The notes under the pieces are model-generated. The model was not told where the DNA came from. It did no database searches and saw only the letters and a list, made by a program, of their open reading frames with translations. The position numbers and the translations under genes are program-made. Positions 10,977 to 21,325 of a stretch of 64,000 bases of DNA are shown piece after piece. Within the stretch, counting starts at the first letter, position 1, and each line of letters begins with the position of its first letter. The DNA comes from Abelmoschus esculentus. Its lineage: Eukaryota; Streptophyta; Magnoliopsida; Malvales; Malvaceae. Where the stretch lies: positions 20,117,001-20,181,000 of the forward strand of contig JAUCBN010000020.1 of NCBI GenBank assembly GCA_035048815.1, read 5' to 3'.

Positions 10977-12072
10977 ATGGATTCAGAGAAAGCCCATTGC
11001 AGCAGTAGCAGTATAAGTGATCTCTTCATATGTTTCACTTCAGGATCAGGCCATTATTTTAGCAGGAGATTGATGGTGAGAAACAATAGCAGCTTGAAAA
11101 CTGGTCAACAGCAAGCTTCACAAATGTTCTGTAATGGCAACAAGAAGAAAGGCCCTGGTTTTGAAAACCCTGAGCCTTCTTCCCCAAAGGTTACATGTAT
11201 AGGTCAAGTTAGAGTCAACAAGAGCAAGGAGAAGCAAGGGAAAAAACTGAGAGCTTGCAGATCTAACAATTTGTCAAGCATTGCGGGAATTTTGTAGCTG
11301 CAGGTCTTCTTCTTGCATGGATAGCCAGAGGGACAACAACGAAGACAAGACAGGAGTAAGATCTGGTTCTGGTGAGATTGTGATCAGTAGTTGTAATGAA
11401 AGGAGATATGTTTTTGAGGATGTTGAAGAAGATCAAGCTACTCCACCAAAGAATGCTTTGTTGTTGATGAAATGCAGATCTGATCCTGTAAAAATGGCTG
11501 ATTTCGTTGACAAGATTTGTTGGGAAACTCAAGACCATGTAAATGAAGATGAAAAACAAGAACAAGGCCAGCAGGAAATTACAACAGTAAAGGAAGAAAC
11601 TTTAACCCAAGTTTCACCTGATGATCCTGAGAAGCTACAACAAGAAAGATCCAAACTTGAATGCCCGGAAGCCACGCAACCGGACCCGGGAAGTGAGTCA
11701 AAGGACAGTGGAAGTCAGAATCATATATTACCTGATTGTTTACTTTTAATGATGGGTGACCCGAAACTGTCAATGGAGGTATGCCAGGAGACATGGGTGT
11801 GTAGCAGGGATTTCATCAAGCCGCCATTGGTGAAGCAGAAGGACGGTGGAGATGAACCTCCGGTTTCGTTACATCCGCCACCTCCGGCGGCTTATCCACA
11901 TTTGGTTACGGAGGAGACTACTACGGGTGATGCAACCTGCGGCGGTGAGTCTGCGGCAACTGTGGTTGATCAGAAGCTTGATGGGGATAAAGGGTATGAG
12001 CCGTTTGTGCTCACTCGCTGCTTGTCTGAGCCGATAAGATCATCAACTAAGCTTGCTCTAAATGCTTGCTAA
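10977..12072 (+). CDS. Uncharacterised plant-specific protein; apparent frameshift between two overlapping frames
   Basis: I recognise the family only as an unnamed plant group; function unknown. Frame one (10977-11297, 106 residues) carries GPGFENPEPSSPKVTCIGQV, then a KKLR block. Frame two is open from 11251 and runs to the stop at 12072. It reads LTICQALREF, CRSSSCM, PPKNALLLMKCRSDPVKMA, LPDCLLLMM, DPKLSMEV, ETWVCSRDFI and YEPFVLTRCLSEP, all blocks I remember in this order from one protein family. The switch must fall between 11251 and 11297 and needs a net shift of one base. No intron of plausible length joins the frames while keeping the conserved blocks. Either the copy is frameshifted, or it is a sequence error, or translation starts at the second-frame ATG (11317, 251 residues). 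The segment normally between KKLR and LTIC is also largely missing. Confidence 0.65.
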
Positions 12073-12505
12073 TGGAAGAAGAGGACGGTCGAGCCTGTGA
12101 TAGTTTTTTTTTTCCTCATTAGCATTTTAATATTATTCTTTACAAGTTTTAATAATCTTTCATTAAATCAATATGTTTAGAGAAAAAATTATGAATAAAA
12201 TAATCAGTGTTGTTAATGGTTATGTCTTTGTAAATAATCTGCTGATGAACGTGAAATTTTTAAAATAAAATCAAAAATCAAAAGATTTATTTTATATTAT
12301 AATATTTAATTTGAATTAACAATTATTTAAATCAAATTTTAGAGTAGTGGGCAATCTTGGGCCTACGGGGCTACGTCCCAGAATAGAAAGCTTTTTAAAG
12401 GATCATATCATATGGACGTGGAGTCATTAAAATTACAAGCACCTTACGAAAAGGAGAGCTTCCAGGATCGTGTAGTTTTCAGATCAAAACTCGGTTTCAG
12501 GTTTG
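12073..12505. other. Spacer before the GH3 gene
   Basis: 3' flank of the preceding gene, then A+T-rich DNA. The last ~100 bases are the probable GH3 leader. No gene or clear repeat seen. Confidence 0.45.
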
Positions 12506-15055
12506 ATGATGGAAACAAATGAGTATGAATCAGTGTTGGGTACGTTGGAGGAGATGACCACAAATGCTCAGCTCATACAAGATCAGTTGTTGGGTGAAAT
12601 ATTAAGCAGAAATGCAGAAACAGAGTATTTAAGCCGATTCCTCCATGGCCGAACTGATAAGAAAATATTCAAAAAGAATGTACCCATTGTTGCTTATGAA
12701 GATATCAAACCTTACATTGATAGGATTGCTAATGGGGAGGCGTCTTCGGATGTTCTTTCAGCTGAAACATTCATTGGGTTCTATCTAAGGCATGGATTAA
12801 TTTCTTTTTCTGTTTTTTTTCCAGTTGTTTTCTCCTGGTTAAGAAATTGTATGCAAAAAAGTAATCAAAGCGAAGATATGTTGTAGAAATGAATATGACA
12901 GAGATATGATTCGAGAGTGTTTTGGATATATCGGATTTGAGATATATATTCTTGCATGCCTTGTTTTATGTTATTATTACTTTGATAATTTTTTCGGATA
13001 CAAATTCTTAATGCTCCTCATGAGTCCATCATCTGTTTGATTAAATGCAGTAGTGGGACTTCCGGTGGGCAGCCCAAGTTGATACCTGTCACAGCTGAAA
13101 GTGCTAACAGAATGGCAATGCTCAGTAACTTGCGTTGGTCTCTGATAATAAAGTAAGGAATCCCATCTCAATTTTATCAATGGATTGAACATATGGCAAT
13201 GGCACATTACTGAGTTCTTTCATCTGCTTGTAAAACTCGTTGTTTCATATTTTATCGATGATCGAATAGGAGAATCATCAATCAAACGCCGACGAAATCT
13301 ATGGCCAACTCCTGTTCACAAATGAGTTATATGTTATGTTGGTGGCTTGAAAATATTGATGATTGTTTAGTGTCTATACATGCTTACATGATATGTGAGT
13401 TTGGAGTTCCAACTTCCAAGTGATGGTGGGTAAAGTTGCTATAAAGACTTTGCTTGTTTACTTAGGTTTGGGGTCTAATATATTGAACAATTAACGTTCC
13501 AAATGAAAATCGAATCCAATTGTTTCTATTCATGTATAGCATCGATCGTTTTTTCGTTGATGATTCTGCATAGAAGAGTCCTAAAACTAACTGCTTCGGC
13601 TTATCCATTTGCAGGCACATTGGTGACATAAACCATGCCGGTAAAAGAATGGAACTTATGTTTGCCAAACCAGAGGTTGAAACTCCTTCTGGCCTCAAGG
13701 CAAGTGCGGTCTCAACAAGCGTATTCGAGGGTAGTAGCTTTCGAGCCGTTTTGCCTAAGCTTTACACAAGCCCTTTTGAAACCATCGTTTGCCCGGACAC
13801 CAAGCAAAGCATGTACTGTCAATTACTTTTCGGTTTAATACAACGAGACGAGGTCGTCATGATCGGCTCGATCTTTGCATCTACGGTTCTCAGAAGTATC
13901 AAGTTTTTTGAAAACAACTGGCAAGAAGTATGTTCTAATATAAGAACAGGTCAAATAAGTGATTGGATCACTGACTCGGGTTGCCGAAATGCAGCAGCAT
14001 CAATCATGAAGCCTAATTCAGGCTTGGCTAACTCCATAGAAAACATATGTAGATGTAAATCATGGGATGGAATAATCAGGAAGCTATGGCCTAAATCAAA
14101 GTACATTGGTACCATATGTACAGGTGCTATGATGCAATACACTACAGAACTTGAGTTCTACTGCGGAGGGCTCCCTTTAGTGTCAGGTTTTTATGCTTGC
14201 TCGGAAGGTGCCAACGGGATCAACTTAGAACCTCTATGTAAACCTTCAGATGTGTCATACACATTTCTTCCTGATGCAGTTTATTACGAATTTGTTCCGA
14301 TAGAGGAAGAATCTATAGAAACGAAGTGCAATGATAAAGATACTGGACCAGTTGATCTTGTAAATGTGAAGCCTGGTCGATGTTATGAAGTACTTGTCAC
14401 AAGTTCTATAGGTAAAATTTCCCACAACTTCTAAATCATAATCTGAATTTAATAAAATATCGATATTAACGATTCGGATAATTTGCTAACGTTTTCAGGT
14501 TTATATCGATATAGAGTTGGAGACATTCTTATGGTGACTGGTTTCCACAACAATACACCCCAATTCCGATTTGTAGGTAGGGAAAATGTTGTTCTAGGTG
14601 TTGATGTGGAAAGAACAAGCGAGGCGGATCTCCTTAAGGCTGTGACAGAAGCAAGGACACTTCTCGATCAGCTCGGACTCATCTTGACAGAGTACTCTAG
14701 CTACGGTGATACATCGTCAACACCAGGCCACTATGTCATATTCTGGGAGCTCAAGGCTAAAGAAGGCAACAATGGCAAAGAGCTTGACCCAAAGGTAATG
14801 GAAGAATGTTGCTCTAAAATCGAAGATTCACTGCATTATACCTATAGAATGTATAGGAAGGAAAACATAATTGCAGCTTTGGAGATTAGGGTTGTAAAAC
14901 AAGGAACTTTTGAGGAGCTGATGCAGTACTTTGTGTCCCGAGGAGCTTCTATGAGCCAATACAAAACCCCCATTTGCATCAAACCTAAGGAAGCACTAAA
15001 GATATTGAACTCAAGAGTTATAGCAAAGTTTTCCAGTCCAAGAACTCCTATATGA
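12506..15055 (+). CDS. GH3 family acyl-acid-amido synthetase
   Basis: GH3 enzymes adenylate plant hormones or related acids (jasmonate, IAA, benzoates) and conjugate them to amino acids, so tuning hormone level in the cytosol. Exons are 12506-12789, 13051-13152, 13615-14411 and 14499-15055, giving 579 residues, normal for the family. Visible motifs are SSGTSGGQPK (ATP/AMP loop, formed across intron 1), a variant of the second motif in GFYACSEGANGINLEP, and LYRYRVGDILMVTGF with FVGRENV near the C-terminal hinge. Intron 1 begins GC rather than GT (AAG then GCATGG); only this junction rebuilds the family phrase GFYLSSGTSGG. A canonical GT 48 bases downstream would also keep frame but inserts 16 residues next to the ATP loop. 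The residue mix does not clearly fit the JAR1 or IAA-conjugating groups, so substrate is left open. Confidence 0.9.
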
Positions 15056-15492
15056 TTAACTAAATCTTTCACTGCTTATGTGTTTAAAAATACCTAATCC
15101 TTCCGATGTTATTACTTGTAAATTTATGTTAGCTGTAATCTGCATTAATTGTACCAAGACATACTGTTTTAAACATATATAATAAACATGACAAGTTTAT
15201 AAAAATAGGCAATTGAATCTTTTAATTTCGTTAAGTTTTATAATTCCTTTTATTTGTACTATTCCTTCATCAATCACTCCTTCATTTTCCAAATGTTTAG
15301 CGATTTAGTGTTAGTTTCCACATTCTTTTCTTTCTTTCTCATGAATAGAAATCAAAGATCCTTTTACTTCCATGATTTTAATGATCTTTCTTTTAAGTTT
15401 CTTTTCTTCCCATATTTTCTCATTCCCTAAACGTGTTTCCATACACTCATTATATATCTGTAACTGTATGCAAAATACAGATATCTTTCAAT
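15056..15492. other. Spacer between GH3 and the AGP gene
   Basis: A+T-rich 3' flank of GH3, then pyrimidine-rich DNA that is probably the promoter and leader of the AGP gene. Nothing else seen. Confidence 0.45.
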
Positions 15493-16530
15493 ATGAAATC
15501 TCAAAAAATTCTCAGCTTTTTCTTGGTGTTCATAGGTTGTCTTCTCTCTTTCTCTGATGCCTATTGGAACTTCATTGTTGCTGGCGATGTGTGGGCTGGT
15601 AGACGAAGTTTCCATGCCAACGGTAACCTCGGTAAGTCTCGATTCAATTGTGTTCATAACCATTTTCTTGTGTTTTGTTGGTTGATTTGATTTCGGTTTT
15701 TACGATCTTATGTTGCAGGGCCAGCCTTCGCTCCTAGTGCTACATCTGCATCGCATGGACCATCGGGGCCACCGAAATCTCCAAAGCATCATGGTTCTGC
15801 TGTAGCACCGGCCTTGGCTCCTACATCTCCATCGCCTGTATCCATGCCTCCTAAACGACCATCTTCATCTCTTGGACCATCTTTGGGGCCGACTCACTCT
15901 CCAAAGCATCATGGTCGGGTTTCAGGGCCAGCCTTGTCTCCTAGACATGCATCACCTATAGCTGAACCTCCTAAAGAATCAAGAATATCTCCGGGGTCAG
16001 CACACCATCCCAAGCATCATGGTCGGGTTTCAGGGCCAGCATTGGCTCCTACATCTCCATCACCTCGATCATCTCCATGGTCCGCACACTCACCCAATCA
16101 ACGTGGTCCGATTGCAGGGCCAACCTCTACTCCTAGTCCTAAACATTTGTCGCCGGTTGCTGAACCTCCAAAACAATCGTCTACATCACCTGCACCACAT
16201 TCAGGTCCAACACATCCTCCTAAAACATCTTCTCCATCTCCATCTTCACATTCAACATCACCCCAAACTTCAACTCCGTCATCTTCTTTCAAGCCTCCTA
16301 CTGAGGCACCAACTTCGAAACCACCGACTCCACCACATACTATTCCTTCTAAATCACCGATAGATCCTCAGACACCAACTGATACACCGATAGGCTCTCC
16401 GGCTAGTGATTCGGTGCCGGCTCCTGCGCCTGCCAAGGCATTTGCCACTGCAACTACTTCAAGTGTGATGATTTTAGCAGCTAGTATCTTCTTGAATATG
16501 GTATTTGGTAGCTTTGTGGGCGTTTTCTAG
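15493..16530 (+). CDS. Arabinogalactan-type proline/serine/histidine-rich cell-surface protein, likely GPI-anchored
   Basis: Exons 15493-15631 and 15719-16530 give 316 residues. The start ATG at 15493 opens a signal peptide (MKSQKILSFFLVFIGCLLSF). A short unique segment follows, then about 240 residues dominated by SP, AP, TP and GP dipeptides, the usual context for hydroxyproline O-glycosylation. A hydrophobic tail (SVMILAASIFLNMVFGSF) after small residues is typical of GPI-anchored arabinogalactan proteins. Imperfect repeats built on PKHHGRVSGPALAPTSPSP occur near 15784, 15901 and 16009, with a degraded copy near 16096. The many histidine pairs are distinctive. Role by family: cell wall and plasma-membrane surface. 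A specific orthologue is not recognised. Confidence 0.75.
15719..16158 (+). repeat. Imperfect tandem repeats inside the AGP coding region
   Basis: DNA units of about 110-120 bases share AAGCATCATGGTCGGGTTTC followed by a GGGCCAGC stretch. The clearest copies start near 15784, 15901 and 16009; the 16096 copy is weaker. They encode the KHHG and GPALAPTSPSP segments. Confidence 0.7.
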
Positions 16531-17712
16531 TAATATTGAATAACTAAGTTGGGATTTAGAAATTATTATTATTATTATATTTGTTTAGAAAGTATCTATC
16601 GTGGATCATAGATATTGTTTGATAACAATGTTGTTGGTGACAAAGGGAATTCCTAGAATTTAAAGTTAAGGTTAGAATTTGTAACATAAATTGAGTGGAT
16701 CATACCTTTACAACCATATCTAAATACATGTACATAAATACCAGATACGAATAACTTATGAAAATTAAAAAATCCGAACAACATTAGCTATGATCTGCAA
16801 ACATACAAATTATTATATTGTTATTTTCTGTATAACCCTATAAAAAAAAAGCATTACTACACAGATAAATACGACACAAATATACGACATTTTATTTTTC
16901 AGTGTGTATGTCGGTGTCTGTCCATACCCAAATCATGACAAAAGTGAGAGAAGTTTCCATTTTGACAAATAAATTCCTTCAGCAGGAAGAATTCAAGACT
17001 AACAATGTTTTTCTTTCGGTCTCATGGTGCCTTTGATCAAATAGTCAAAACTAGACAAAGCACCATATACCATTAGCTTCATTTCCTTCATCGCGTATAT
17101 GACACTTCAATGTATAATATTAAATATATATTATTTTTTTATCTAACCGTCCGTAAATGATTTACTAATATTAATTTAGATTGAATTTTGTACATATTTA
17201 TTATAGAGACGATCTTTTTAATATAATTTTCTTCGTTCTTAACATTAAATTTTGAATGTTAAAATTGTAATTATATAAATTTACCAATACGATATTAATC
17301 ATTATTTTTTCATGATTTCACATACGATCGAATAATACCACACATGTCTAAACAAAATATACTAGAAAAAGGGTTTTCAAATTTTAACTTGTTTGAATGT
17401 TCAATGGAAAATATCTTCCAATTTGTCCAAATTAAGACACAGGTTTCGTCAAGGTTCCAATTTGTCCAATTAGTCACTATAATTGTCAATCTTTTCATTA
17501 TCTTCTTTCATCTCAACTACAGAAGTAAAACATTCTTGTAAACCAAGATTCAAAATCAAAACTTAGAATCATTCAATCAAACTCTCATATATAAACATAT
17601 ACATACACTCACATGTATTCACAATTATAGCAACGAACATTCTTAAATTAAAACACAGAGAGAAATATAATTAGGGTTTCTCCTATATTTTCCTTTTGTT
17701 TGATCCAAAACC
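16531..17712. other. Spacer between the AGP and TIR genes
   Basis: A+T-rich DNA with a short ATT microsatellite at about 16561-16579. Open frames near 17310-17541 on both strands are low-complexity and unsupported. The last ~130 bases are the probable TIR gene leader. Confidence 0.45.
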
Positions 17713-18856
17713 ATGCATATGCAACGTTATTCATCAGCTGTCATTATGAACTTGCGACGGAACTTTCTTGCTCGCCAAACAGCGACGAAAATGTTGGCGA
17801 AAGATCAGCTAGCGACGAAAACAAAAGCTTTTTGCGACGTTTTCATCAACCATAGAGGCATTGACACCAAGAGAACTATAGCGACGTTACTTTACGACCA
17901 CCTTTCCCGACGAAATGTACAACCTTTCTTGGACAACAAGAACATGAAACCGGGGGATAAGCTGTTCGACAACATCGACAATGCGATACGGAATTGTAAA
18001 GTTGGTGTTGCTGTTTTCTCGCCCAACTACTGCGAGTCCTACTTTTGCCTTCATGAATTGGCTCTATTTTCAGAGTCGAAAAAGAAGGTGATTCCGATCT
18101 TCTGCGACGTTAAACCCTCGCAACTTCGTATAGTCGACAATGGGAATGTTCCGGTGAAGGATTTCCGACGGTTCGAATCGGCACTCGAAGAGGCTAAGGA
18201 TACTGTTGGGATCACGTTCGATTCTTCAAAAGGGTAAGATGGGTCAATCTTATGTAACTATATCATCTCTTTGACTGATATTAGGGTTTAATTTATTTGT
18301 TAATATATAAATATTATAAGACACATGAAAAGTTTTAAAATCTAGAACCATACAAGTCTAAACTTGTTTGTAGCTTAAAATAAGCATGAACAAGTACTTT
18401 TTTACATCGATAATGTATCTAATATCCGTCTTAGATGGAAAAATAGATTATACATCGATAATGAAAATTTGTTTTCTAAAAGCCGGTCTAATTTAGGATT
18501 TAGAATTTAGAGAATATTATACTTAAAATTTAGGGTTTCTCTTAAGATTTGATTTGGGTGAGTGGATTTTCCCGCAGATATATTTTGCATACACAATGTC
18601 TTAAACCTAATATCTGAAGCGATATAAAGTTATTGTTTATCACTAGGACCAATCTCGTTAATTTTTAAAACTAATTTTAATTTCATAATTACAATGGGTG
18701 GAAATTACTTTTTCACTAACTCTTTTTTTTTCAATGTTGTCTAGGAATTTGTCTGATGTTGTGGAAAATGCTTCTGAAATTGTAATGGAAAGCTTGGTTG
18801 AGATGAAAAGGCAATGGAAACGGATGAGCAAGAATACTCCCATTACTACTCTTTGA
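17713..18856 (+). CDS. TIR-domain-only protein (TX type)
   Basis: Exons 17713-18233 and 18745-18856 join to 210 residues: one TIR domain plus a short tail, with no NB-ARC or LRR in the next 2.4 kb. The domain runs from about residue 38 (AFCDVFINHRGIDTKRTIA) through LDNKNMKPGDKLFDNID, then VGVAVFSPNYCES, then FCLHELALF and VIPIFCDVKPSQLR. The glutamate in CLHEL matches the catalytic glutamate of plant TIR NADases, so enzymatic activity is plausible by family knowledge. The ~37-residue N-terminal extension is rich in basic residues, with alternative ATGs at codons 3, 12 and 27, so the true start is uncertain. Small TIR-only proteins of this kind act in immune cell-death signalling in other plants. 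The tail encoded by exon 2 (AMES-type helix with MKRQWKRMSKN) is basic. Confidence 0.85.
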
Positions 18857-21325
18857 TCCAACAATTTTATTGATTTTTTTTTTATATTTTATATTTTTTT
18901 ATTAAATTTTAATCATTAATTCTTGTTAATAAGCATAAAGATTCATCATTAAACGGATGAAAAGGCAATGGTTTCATAGTATAACTATGTACTTAATATT
19001 AATAAAATTAAATTTAATGATTTTTTCTTTTATATTATTTGTATTAGTTTGAGATTAGATAAACAGAAAGCAAGTATGCACTTAAATATATTTAAATTTA
19101 TCTGTGATCGTTGATTCGATCTTGAAAATAAAATAAAAATTAATACATGTTATATAAACCAATTTTTTCATGACGTAATAAATATTATTTAGGCGTTGTT
19201 TTTATAAAATGAAAAAATTTAATACATGTTTTAATTATTGTTTAGTACGAAATTATTTTAATTTAATCATGAAAATTATAAATACTTATATAAAGTAGTA
19301 TTTTATTATATTTAAACAATAAAATAAACTTTATAGACAATCAAATCTTAGGCAAGTAAAATGTCTTTAGTTTACCAACTCCTTAGACTTAATTCAACAC
19401 ATAAACAACACTAAATATGATCATATGAAATAAATACTATAATAAAATTATATGTAAATACAATATAATATATATAACAAAATATTTAATTACTATAATA
19501 TAAAGAGAAAATATCTAATCAGACTAGAGTAGTCTTTTATTATTTTTATTTTTATTTTTAATTTAAATATATAAATATATTTTTAATTTTTAAGTTATCT
19601 GATTTTAAGTAAAAAAAAAAATATTAATTGCAAGCAAACTATAAAAACAAATCTTTAGGAAGCAGCCAAATGTCCACATGCCGCTCGCCTTGTTTCACGG
19701 TCACAACGTGATTGACGGTCAATGTCTCAACTCCACCGATATACGTATTATATACGTATTTCTCAATTATTTAATTTGTTTTATATACGAATTTACACTT
19801 TAAAAATATTTTATACACGTTTTTTATACTTTTATTAAATTTTTTAATTTATATTAATATTAGATACATATAATATTATTAAAATATTTTAACGAGTATG
19901 AGTCGAGTACAACTTTAACGAGCTTAACGAGCAATAAATAAAATCGAGTAATAAATTTTTTTAATGAATACAAATCGAACACTACTCAATTTACGATCTA
20001 ATTAAAACCAGTAATATTTTTATTAAACTTCTTTATTTTTTGATTAATTACATCTATAATCACTGATCTTTTAAGATATGCGGTTATATTTATTTGACTT
20101 TTATTTTATTCTCATTGTCGTTGAAAATTATTGATAATCTTTTTCATGTATATTAAGCAGCGGTTATACTTACTAATAATAATGACACAAAATACGAGAT
20201 AATATGTCATTGTCCGATTTTCTAATATAACAATTAGAATTAAATATAACAATTAGGATTAAACTATAAATGATTTGAAAAAAAAAACATGTTACACGCT
20301 TAAAAAACATGACATAGAATTAACAATTTTCTCATAGTCAAAATGAACTCCACATCATAATACAAGGACCTATAGAGAATTTTTACCTTTCTTTACCCCT
20401 TATTCCGTTAAAAGAGAATGATTAAAAGTTGAACGCGCCAAACGGTCCCTACAACTTCACTCATCTAAAAGACTGTTAACTTTAACCGCCGTCAACACAA
20501 TCTCATGGCTGTCGTGGGAGCTGCCAAAGACGCGTAAAAGTGGGGCCCCTTTTGATCGTTTGAGCTATTATCTTACATTCAAATTTATTATTTTTTTAAA
20601 TTTATTTATCGATTAATTTGAATCAAGTTTTATAAAAATTTAATATATAATCGACTTATATAATTTAATTTTTTCATTCATAATATTATAATTTGAATTA
20701 TTTAACTTAATATTTTATCCCGTTATATTAACTGATTAAAAAAACTCTAATTTTTAATTAATTTTCGAGTTAATTACGCTATTTTTAAATTATATTTCTT
20801 ATTTTAAATTGATCTCTAAATTTTTAAATATCCTAATTATTTTTCATGTTGAATTTATACATACCATAATCCAAAGCTTCACCAGAATCTCCATCTACAA
20901 AACTCTGGCGGAGCTTTTATTTTTTTTTTATAATTATTATTACTGAGTTTATTTTATTTATAATATTAAAATTTGAAACACTAATAAACCGTGGGGTCCT
21001 CTAAATTTTCTCTGTAATGACAGCCTAATGAACAGCCTGGAAAAGTTGGGTCATCTGCTACACTTATTTTTTTTAATTTTCTTGCTCACATTCATGTTAT
21101 CTCAACTGGTTTTCTTTTTGTTGTCTTTTGAATCCACAAAATACTCCAAACTCAAAAATCCATTTCAGGGAGTACCTGATTCTTCCCCATTTAAGCTTCA
21201 TTTCCAAGGTAATTCCATTGATAAAGCTTTGATTTTTGAAAGTAAAGTTCATGTATTTTTGCATTCTGCTATAACAGTTTAATCTGGGTTTTTAGGGATT
21301 TTTGGATTGGGATTAGTGTTTAAAG
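18857..21325. other. Long A+T-rich spacer and THESEUS1 leader
   Basis: No gene supported over about 2.4 kb. A G+C-richer island near 19660-19745 contains a near-palindromic W-box pair (ATTGACGGTCAAT, 19711-19723). Another slightly richer patch is at 20430-20560. An 84-codon ORF (ATG 21028, stop at 21282) lies just upstream of THESEUS1 and may be an upstream ORF in its leader; it has no recognised domain. Confidence 0.5.

Noticed and set aside
17310..17541. Overlapping frames upstream of the TIR gene
   Set aside because: A+T-rich, mirror-image frames with no domain.
19711..19723. Near-palindromic W-box pair
   Set aside because: About 850 bases after the TIR gene and 1.6 kb before THE1; too far to assign as a regulatory site.
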